In this document: one piece after another, positions 6,249 through 11,508 of the stretch | Position numbering within the stretch: position 1 is the stretch's first letter | How the letters are laid out: the number at the start of each line of letters is the position of its first letter | NCBI GenBank assembly: GCA_964371505.1 | Contig: CAYJNG010000059.1 | Span: forward strand, 1 to 14,715 | DNA: 14,715 nt | Direction of reading: 5' to 3' | From: CAYJAD01 sp964371505 | GTDB lineage: Bacteria > Desulfobacterota > Desulfovibrionia > Desulfovibrionales > Desulfovibrionaceae | Translations under genes and position numbers: made by a program | Notes under the pieces: model-generated | Databases searched by the model: none | What the model saw: only the letters and a program-made list of their open reading frames with translations | What the model was told of the DNA's origin: nothing

Positions 6249-6965
6249 TTATAAAGCCAAAGAACCGGCAATAAGCCCCACAATAATGGCAATACCAAGA
6301 CCATACTCGCGCAGACGAGGGCTCTTGGCGCTCAATTTAATACAAGCAAACATGGCCACCATACTACCAAAAGCTGCGCAAGCTTGAGGTAGATGGAAGG
6401 TAAGCTTAGCCACAATGGTATTTAAAGTGAGATAAGAAAAGATACCAATCATGGCCGCAGCACTTAATGCGCCAAGCCAGGCCGAGTCACCACCGCCGAT
6501 TTTCTCGCGTATGCCTTCTAATTTATCAGCAAAAAGAGCCGTCACAATAAGCCAGCCGCAGCCGTTGAGCGCCATGGCCCACCATGTGGCTGCAAGTACA
6601 GAAAGGGAAAAATTGGGGTCGGAGAGTTGCACACCTTGCATGCCGGCGGCTGTGGTTACCGCGTTCACAGCAGCAAGTTCCGTAGGGGCAGCACCAATAA
6701 TGGCAAGACGCTGCCAAGCAATGGGGCCACCAATGGTAGCCATAAGACCTACAAGGGCCACAAAGCAAGCAATGGCAGGCCCAAGTGAGCTCACAACACC
6801 TGTGCGAAACGCGAGCTTGCAATCGGCCTCGCTAATGCCCATATGTTGCGCATTTTTTTTGGCCAAACGCATATACAAATACGATTGCACCACAACTACG
6901 GAAACAATGACAGCCGAACAAACCCAAATGGCCGGGCTATTGGCTATACTCATAGCGTCACTCAT
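6249..6965 (-). CDS. DUF5058-like polytopic membrane protein
   Basis: 238 residues, six predicted membrane spans at about 12-33, 56-78, 120-146, 162-186, 192-212 and 221-238. The segment from SSLGPAIACF (59-68) through ATIGGPIAWQRLAIIG (76-91), followed by AAPTELAAV, resembles the conserved core of DUF5058 as I remember it. The function of that family is not established. It is the first gene of a three-gene operon with a second small membrane protein and an M20D amidohydrolase, and has GAGGAG 6 nt before its ATG. With two similar-sized six-span proteins encoded together, a heteromeric carrier feeding the amidohydrolase is the simplest reading. An alternative is that the pair forms an exporter of the product. 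No ATP-binding or substrate-binding protein is encoded nearby. Confidence 0.75.
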   Translation of the reverse strand: MSDAMSIANSPAIWVCSAVIVSVVVVQSYLYMRLAKKNAQHMGISEADCKLAFRTGVVSSLGPAIACFVALVGLMATIGGPIAWQRLAIIGAAPTELAAVNAVTTAAGMQGVQLSDPNFSLSVLAATWWAMALNGCGWLIVTALFADKLEGIREKIGGGDSAWLGALSAAAMIGIFSYLTLNTIVAKLTFHLPQACAAFGSMVAMFACIKLSAKSPRLREYGLGIAIIVGLIAGSLAL

Positions 6966-7142
6966 GTGAACTCCTCAACGTTATAGGGTTAACTCCTTAA
7001 ACACGCACTTAATGCACATTGCAAAAAGAACAATATACCCCCATAGCATATCTCTCTTTGTGGAGCAATGCGCAATAGGTAGACTTTACAAGTTTTCGCC
7101 TTGTGAAGGGAAAATCAAGTAAAAAAACATCTCATTTAGCCT

Positions 7143-7179
7143 AAAAAAAAGCCCTTAACAAAAATTTGCTAAGGGCTTT
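7143..7179 (-). terminator. Intrinsic terminator of the alcohol dehydrogenase gene
   Basis: On the - strand AAAGCCCTTA (7179-7170) pairs with TAAGGGCTTT (7157-7148) over a 12-nt loop, continuing into TTTTTTTT. It lies 44 nt after the dehydrogenase stop codon. It also insulates the membrane-protein operon that starts just downstream. Confidence 0.93.
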
Positions 7180-7222
7180 AGCGTACTCATATGTCAGCAC
7201 GCTTTACACAAAGAAAGAACTT

Positions 7223-8389
7223 TTAAAAGTCTACCTTTTCTCCATAATAAGCGCATTTGAAGAGCTTTGCCATGGTGGCAGGGTCAATGCTACGAGGATT
7301 GGTGCCCGTGCAAGGATCTGCCACGGCTGCAGCGGCAATATCGTCTAGTTGTGCCAAGAAAGCTTCTTCATTAACGCCAAATTCTTTCAATGTGGCAGGC
7401 ATATTCATATGAGTTTTTAACTCAATAAGCTTAGCTATAAGCGCATCCACCAATTCTTCAGTGGTGGAGCCAGCAAGGCCTAAATACTTTGCAATCTGTG
7501 CGTAGCGCTCTCCAGCCACTTGAGCATTATATTTTACGGCAAAGGGCAAATAAATGGCGTTGGCGCAACCATGAGGAATATCAAAAATCTTCCCTGTTTT
7601 ATGAGCCATGGAGTGCACAATGCCCAAAATAGCGTTAGAAAAAGACATGCCGGCCATGCACTGGGCAATGTGCATTTCTTTTCTGGCTTCTTCTTGTCCG
7701 TTATAGGAAGCAACCACAGAATCAACAATCATTTCTATAGATTTCATGGCTAAAGAATCCGTGATGGGGTTCGCCACCACAGAAACATAAGCTTCAAAAG
7801 AGTGGGTAATGGCGTCCATACCAGTATTAGCCACAAGCTCAGGGGAAAGGCTTTTTACCAAATTGGTGTCTACAATGGCCACATCTGGTGTGATGTTGTA
7901 GTCAGCAATGGGGTATTTTGTGCCTGTTTTTTCATCAGTAATAATGGAAAAAGCTGTTACTTCAGTGCCGGTGCCACTGGTGGTGGTAATGGCTACGAAA
8001 TACGCTTTTTTACGTAAGGTGGGAAGATTAAAAGGCTTAGCAGCCTCTTCAAAGGTAAAGTCAGGGTTTTCATAGAAAATCCACATGGCTTTGGCCGCAT
8101 CAATGGGGGAACCGCCGCCAATGCCTACGATAACATCTGGCTGATACTCATTCATGGCAGCCACACCGCGCATAACGGTGGCTACACTTGGGTCCGCTTC
8201 GATGCCACAGAAAATGGAGCTATCAATACCAGCTTCCTTAAGATTTGCCTGTACAAGGGCAGTGGTACCATCTTGTATCATTCTTTCAGAACCGATAACA
8301 AGCATGGCTTTTTTGCCTGTGAGGCTTTTTAAGTGATCAAGGGCGTTTTCGCCAAAATATACATCTCTTGGAATGGTGAATCTTTTCAT
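7223..8389 (-). CDS. Iron-containing NAD(P)-dependent alcohol dehydrogenase (group III)
   Basis: 388 residues, full length for the Fe-ADH family that includes FucO, butanol dehydrogenases and the AdhE C-terminal half. The N-terminal Rossmann domain has the nucleotide loop GIGGGSPIDAAK (89-100) and TSGTGTEVT (137-145). The C-terminal helical domain supplies all four metal ligands in the usual spacing: Asp192, His196, His259 and His273, within MDAITHSFEAY, VHSMAHKTG and DIPHGCANA. The enzyme interconverts an alcohol and aldehyde with NAD(P)H; which alcohol cannot be told, but fermentative aldehyde disposal fits an anaerobe. AAGGA lies 8 nt before the ATG. It is downstream of, and probably controlled by, the HxlR-type regulator, across a dyad-rich 178-bp gap. 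Confidence 0.95.
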   Translation of the reverse strand: MKRFTIPRDVYFGENALDHLKSLTGKKAMLVIGSERMIQDGTTALVQANLKEAGIDSSIFCGIEADPSVATVMRGVAAMNEYQPDVIVGIGGGSPIDAAKAMWIFYENPDFTFEEAAKPFNLPTLRKKAYFVAITTTSGTGTEVTAFSIITDEKTGTKYPIADYNITPDVAIVDTNLVKSLSPELVANTGMDAITHSFEAYVSVVANPITDSLAMKSIEMIVDSVVASYNGQEEARKEMHIAQCMAGMSFSNAILGIVHSMAHKTGKIFDIPHGCANAIYLPFAVKYNAQVAGERYAQIAKYLGLAGSTTEELVDALIAKLIELKTHMNMPATLKEFGVNEEAFLAQLDDIAAAAVADPCTGTNPRSIDPATMAKLFKCAYYGEKVDF

Positions 8390-8464
8390 GCTAAATCCTT
8401 TTCAAAGTGTCTGCGCAAAATCTGCGTGCTTATGACATAGACATAAAAAAAAGATTCTACAAGA

Positions 8465-8520
8465 AGGCACCTTATTGTTTGGTATAAACAAAAAGGTGAG
8501 AAAGGTACTTTTTGGTGCCT
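8465..8520. promoter_or_regulatory. Dyad-rich control region between HxlR-type regulator and alcohol dehydrogenase
   Basis: AGGCACC (8465-8471) and its exact inverse GGTGCCT (8514-8520) bracket three further elements: a 6-bp dyad TTGTTT-GGTAT-AAACAA (8475-8491), AAGGTG (8493-8498) and AAGGTACTT (8502-8510). The repeated AAGGT/GGTGCC half-sites suit an HxlR-type dimer. The TTGTT...AACAA dyad resembles a Rex (redox) operator, except that its spacing is one base shorter than the usual 18-bp site. Confidence 0.5.
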
Positions 8521-8567
8521 AACAAAGATTAACTATAACAAAGAATTAAAAGACAAAGAAAGGAGTT

Positions 8568-8918
8568 TTATTGGTGATAACTTTGAATAACTTTTTTTCC
8601 CCAAAGATTTAAGCTTTCCAAAATGGGCATAACTTCTTTGGCCAAAGGCGTAAGAGAATACTCCACCGTGGGCGGTGTGGAAGGAAATACCGTGCGCACC
8701 ACCAGATTACTTTCTTCGAGTTTACGCAACTGCTGCGTGAGCATTTTTTGCGTAATGCTGGGGATAATCTTAAAAAATTCATTAAAGCGAATTTTCTCCG
8801 ACAAATGTAAGTTCCAAAGAATTGTGGACTTCCATTTACCGGAAATAACCTCCAACGCCACTTCCATTTCATGGGTAAAATTACTGCAACTAATTTTATT
8901 CTCGCGATCTTCTGGCAA
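8568..8918 (-). CDS. HxlR-type winged-helix transcriptional regulator
   Basis: 116 residues, the usual length for HxlR/MarR-like one-domain regulators that bind DNA as dimers and often respond to aldehydes or redox stress. Family features: the N-terminal Cys11 placed a few residues before ALEVISGKWKSTILWNL (21-37), the recognition helix ITQKMLTQQLRKLEESNLV (55-73), the wing RTVFPSTPPTVEYSLT (75-90), and a C-terminal dimerisation helix. Cys11 is the residue used for aldehyde or thiol sensing in some relatives (YodB, HypR, FrmR-independent HxlR proteins); here that is inference. It starts at TTG, the only in-frame start near the N-terminus, supported by AGGAGG 5 nt upstream; an in-frame stop lies immediately upstream. 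The alcohol dehydrogenase follows on the same strand and is the likely target. Confidence 0.92.
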   Translation of the reverse strand: MPEDRENKISCSNFTHEMEVALEVISGKWKSTILWNLHLSEKIRFNEFFKIIPSITQKMLTQQLRKLEESNLVVRTVFPSTPPTVEYSLTPLAKEVMPILESLNLWGKKVIQSYHQ

Positions 8919-8923
8919 AACAC

Positions 8924-8929
8924 CCTCCT
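8924..8929 (-). promoter_or_regulatory. Perfect ribosome-binding site fixing a TTG start
   Basis: AGGAGG on the - strand with 5 nt to a TTG codon at 8918-8916. An in-frame TAG overlaps it (8930-8928), so no longer start exists. The strong site compensates for the weak start codon. Confidence 0.85.
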
Positions 8930-9177
8930 ATGACGATACGCTTATTTTTTCCATGGGTAACATGCCAACATGGCGTAAATCAAGTCTTCTTTAATGGCGA
9001 AATGAGCCCTCTGCGCAATGCATTGTGTAGGGCCTCATGGAGAAAAATCAAGAACAGGCAAAGTTTTATCTTTGTGTTAACCATTGATTTTTATATCTTT
9101 ATCTCTGCATTATAATTTTTTTATGAGGTCATTGCCTTAACTCAATAAAAGAGTGGTATGACTATTTTTTGCCCCCC

Positions 9178-9261
9178 TCGCTTCTACGGACAGAGTATAA
9201 AAATACTGGCATCAATTGCATCGATGCCAATTGTATTTTTATACTCTGTCCGTAGAAGCGA
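9178..9261. repeat. 84-nt fold-back: perfect 29-bp arms plus inner 7-bp stem
   Basis: The left arm 9178-9206 (starts TCGCTTCTACGGACAGAG) is the exact inverse complement of 9233-9261 (ends CTCTGTCCGTAGAAGCGA). Inside, TGGCATC (9207-9213) pairs with GATGCCA (9223-9229), leaving a 9-nt loop and a 3-nt bulge (9230-9232). That gives 36 consecutive pairs interrupted only by the bulge. No U-tract follows on either strand, and I see no target-site duplication. Confidence 0.93.
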
Positions 9262-9286
9262 ACTATCATATGCCAAGCTTAGTGAG

Positions 9287-9357
9287 CTCTGGGGATGTTG
9301 CAAAATACCATTGATGTCGATGAAATTGACACCAGCACTTTTGCAATAGCCCCAGAG
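9287..9357. repeat. Second, imperfect long hairpin
   Basis: CTCTGGGG (9287-9294) pairs with CCCCAGAG (9350-9357). After a 5x5 internal loop GCAAAA (9300-9305) pairs with TTTTGC (9339-9344), and further in TGATGTC pairs with GACACCA with one mismatch. It starts 25 nt after the first fold-back, so the two may belong to one structured element. Confidence 0.75.
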
Positions 9358-9543
9358 TTTATAAAATTACATACAAAAAGCCTTATTAAAACAATAGTGC
9401 AGAGGTTTAAAAATATAGGAATCCTGCACGCAAGCAAAAATATACCTTCCATAAAACACCACAGCGCTAAAGAACGAAAGCATATTTACAAAGCCGCTAA
9501 AGTAACATAGCGTTACCATATATTGTATTGTAAGGGGATATTC

Positions 9544-10494
9544 ATGCGTTTACTTTTTTACTCTTGCCTCATGGCACTACTCACCTGTACAGCCTCCTTG
9601 GCTTTGGGAAATGAACTCATCATTCAAGCCATTGGTGAGGATAACGCCCCACTTTTAGAAAAAACGTTACAAGAAGGGGCAGACCCCAATGCTATGCTCT
9701 TTCCCGATGAAGGCATGACAGCCCTCATGGCCGCAGCCACCTTTGGAAAAGTAGAAAGCATGCGTATACTCTTGCAGTACCACGCCCAAACGGAGCAAAG
9801 ATCCAAAAGAGGCCTTAGCGCACTTGATTTTGCAGCCATAGGCAATAGAAAAGAAGCCATAGAAATGTTACTGCAACATGGCGTTAATATTAATGCACGC
9901 GACCAAGAAGATACAGGTTTCACCGCTCTTATATACGCCGCACTCATGGGCAGTACCACAGGCATGCAAACCCTCTTAGATAACAAAGCAGACATTCACG
10001 CCACAGGCAAAGGCGGCACAACCGCCCTTATGGCTGCAGCCATGAAAGCGCAAGTGGCTGCGGCAAAGCTCTTGCTAGCTAAAGGCAGTGATATAGAAGC
10101 TACACGCGACGATGGATCCACCGCACTGCACGTAGCTGCGCGCAATGGAGACATCCATTTTCTCCAACTTTTGCTAGACAATAACGCCAATATACATGCC
10201 AAGAATGCCAAAAAGATAACGCCTCTTATGCTGGCTGCAGGCCTTGGTAAGGATGAAGCCCTACAACTCCTGCTCAAAAAAGGGGCCCATATCAACGCTA
10301 CCTCCGCCGCTCAAGGCACGCCGCTTATGTTTGCCATTGAAGGTGGACATGCCAGCACGGTGCAGATTTTATTACAGCATGGAGCTGACACCTCCATAAA
10401 AGACATTGACGGCAAAACAGCCCTTGAACGTGCTCAAGAAGCCTCCCGTCAAGATATAATAAACTTACTCCAAAAGGATCACGTAAAAAAATAA
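9544..10494 (+). CDS. Exported ankyrin-repeat protein
   Basis: 316 residues. Residues 1-22 form a Sec signal peptide (one Arg, a hydrophobic core, then SLALG before Asn23, acceptable to signal peptidase I), so the mature protein should be periplasmic. The rest is a solenoid of eight or nine ankyrin repeats starting at about 23, 56, 89, 125, 157, 190, 224, 257 and 290, recognisable by TALMAAA, GSTALHVAARNGD (191-203) and TPLMLAAGLG (226-235). Ankyrin solenoids bind proteins; no catalytic domain is attached. Periplasmic ankyrin proteins such as Pseudomonas AnkB support oxidative-stress defence, but no catalase is adjacent here. The ATG at 9544 has AGGGGA upstream; an earlier in-frame TTG at 9523 lacks a site. 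A TauE/SafE permease gene follows 68 nt later on the same strand. Confidence 0.9.
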   Translation: MRLLFYSCLMALLTCTASLALGNELIIQAIGEDNAPLLEKTLQEGADPNAMLFPDEGMTALMAAATFGKVESMRILLQYHAQTEQRSKRGLSALDFAAIGNRKEAIEMLLQHGVNINARDQEDTGFTALIYAALMGSTTGMQTLLDNKADIHATGKGGTTALMAAAMKAQVAAAKLLLAKGSDIEATRDDGSTALHVAARNGDIHFLQLLLDNNANIHAKNAKKITPLMLAAGLGKDEALQLLLKKGAHINATSAAQGTPLMFAIEGGHASTVQILLQHGADTSIKDIDGKTALERAQEASRQDIINLLQKDHVKK

Positions 10495-10562
10495 AGATGG
10501 CACAGTGGCACACATAACTGAAAACCCCAAGCCTTCTCACGCTCATACTTTTAAGGAGCTTT

Positions 10563-11321
10563 ATGCAAGAACTTTCTTTTATAAACATTGGCGCCATTAG
10601 CATAGCGGTTTTTGCAGCCTCTGTTATGCGAGGATTGTGCGGCTTTGGATTTTCCATGATGGTGGTCATTCTCATAAGTATGCTTATGAAACCATCTGAA
10701 ATTGTGCCGGCTGTGCTCTTATGGGAAATTTTAGCCTCCGTGGTCTTTTTTCCCAGCATATGGAAAGATATAGCTTGGAAGCCCTTAAAAGATTTAACCC
10801 TTGGCGTACTTATAGGCACGCCCCTTGGCGTTTGGCTGCTTGCCACCGTGCCTCCCACGCCCATGGTTTTAGCCATAAATTTTGTGGCATGCGCGTGCTG
10901 CATGGCTTTATGGCGGGGTTTTGTTTTACGCTCCAATTTAAATAAGGCCGGTGTGCTGGGCACAGGTTTAGCCAGCGGCCTCTTAAATGGAGCCTGCGCC
11001 AATGGTGGCTTACCGCTTATTTTATTTTTCCTTTCAAGCCCCATGGCTGCCGCCACTGGACGCGCTTCGCTCATAGCTTTTTTCTTTTTCACCGATGTAT
11101 GGGCATCCTTTTTTGCTTTTCAGCAAAACCTTCTTACCTTAGACACTCTTATCATCTTCCTATGGGGAATACCCGCACTATGCCTAGGGCTTTGGCTTGG
11201 GCATAAGCTTTTTGGCCGCGTTGATGAAGCAGCCTTTAAACGTATAAGCATTATGCTTTTACTCTTACTTTCTGTCACCGCCCTTTGCATTGAAAGTGTA
11301 AAATTTTTTGTAAATTCATAG
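10563..11321 (+). CDS. TauE/SafE-family permease (sulfite/organosulfonate exporter family)
   Basis: 252 residues with about eight membrane spans. It contains the two diagnostic repeated motifs of TauE/SafE (DUF81): RGLCGFGFSMM at residues 21-31 in the first half and GLASGLLNGACANGGLP at 139-155 in the second. Characterised members move sulfite, sulfoacetate, taurine-derived sulfonates or other small anions across the inner membrane. AAGGAG lies 5 nt before the ATG. It follows the exported ankyrin protein gene by 68 nt with no terminator between, so they may be co-transcribed. A sulfite-related role would suit a sulfite-reducing anaerobe, but that is inference only. Confidence 0.9.
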   Translation: MQELSFINIGAISIAVFAASVMRGLCGFGFSMMVVILISMLMKPSEIVPAVLLWEILASVVFFPSIWKDIAWKPLKDLTLGVLIGTPLGVWLLATVPPTPMVLAINFVACACCMALWRGFVLRSNLNKAGVLGTGLASGLLNGACANGGLPLILFFLSSPMAAATGRASLIAFFFFTDVWASFFAFQQNLLTLDTLIIFLWGIPALCLGLWLGHKLFGRVDEAAFKRISIMLLLLLSVTALCIESVKFFVNS

Positions 11322-11457
11322 GCAGTAACATAAAATGCCTATGCTGAAATAGCCCAGTTTCCTTTAGCATCACTCAAAAACTTAGTTATTTAGTACAATT
11401 AATATTCTTGCATCTTTCTTGACAGTGGCACAATAAACCTTTAGGTGACCCTATTGT

Positions 11458-11486
11458 TTTAAAGAAAAAGCACGATAACGTATAAT
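11458..11486 (+). promoter_or_regulatory. Candidate sigma70 promoter of the chemoreceptor gene
   Basis: TATAAT at 11481-11486 is preceded after 17 nt by TTTAAA (11458-11463), four of six matches to the -35 consensus. The start codon is 22 nt further on, giving a short leader that includes AAGGAG. It does not fit a flagellar sigma28 promoter. Confidence 0.5.
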
Positions 11487-11508
11487 ATATGCAAGAAAAG
11501 GAGCGTTT

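Larger units (their letters stand above)
8930..9543. other. Gene-poor region with two long hairpins
   Basis: About 600 nt without a gene I can support. The left part (8930-9160) must carry the HxlR promoter on the - strand, but I see no clear -35/-10 pair. The middle holds the fold-backs at 9178-9261 and 9287-9357. The right part (9360-9543) is AT-rich and leads into the ankyrin gene. Short readings here (for example 9295-9510, TTG start, no ribosome-binding site) match nothing I recognise. A decayed mobile element or a structured RNA is possible. Confidence 0.5.

Noticed and set aside
6451..6969. 172-residue open frame on + opposite the DUF5058-like gene
   Set aside because: Antisense to a membrane protein with a good ribosome-binding site and operon context; no start signal of its own.
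8475..8491. A genuine Rex operator upstream of the alcohol dehydrogenase
   Set aside because: The dyad is 17 rather than 18 bp, so the half-site spacing is wrong by one base; kept only as a resemblance.
9544..9590. Lipoprotein signal in the ankyrin protein (LLTC at residues 12-15)
   Set aside because: Thr at the -1 position is disfavoured in lipoboxes and the segment before Cys15 is short; a signal peptidase I site after Gly22 fits better.
10325..11092. 255-residue open frame on the - strand, opposite the ankyrin and TauE/SafE genes
   Set aside because: It overlaps two well-supported genes, has a biased Lys/Pro/Ser-rich composition typical of an antisense shadow, and no family resemblance or ribosome-binding site.
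11317..11343. Terminator after the TauE/SafE gene (CATAGGCA/TGCCTATG hairpin)
   Set aside because: The stem is only 8 bp with an 11-nt loop, overlaps the stop codon and has no U-tract; it may be incidental.
11422..11450. Sigma54 promoter suggested by TGGCAC before the chemoreceptor gene (and at 10506-10511)
   Set aside because: The required GC dinucleotide 10 nt after GG is missing at both places.
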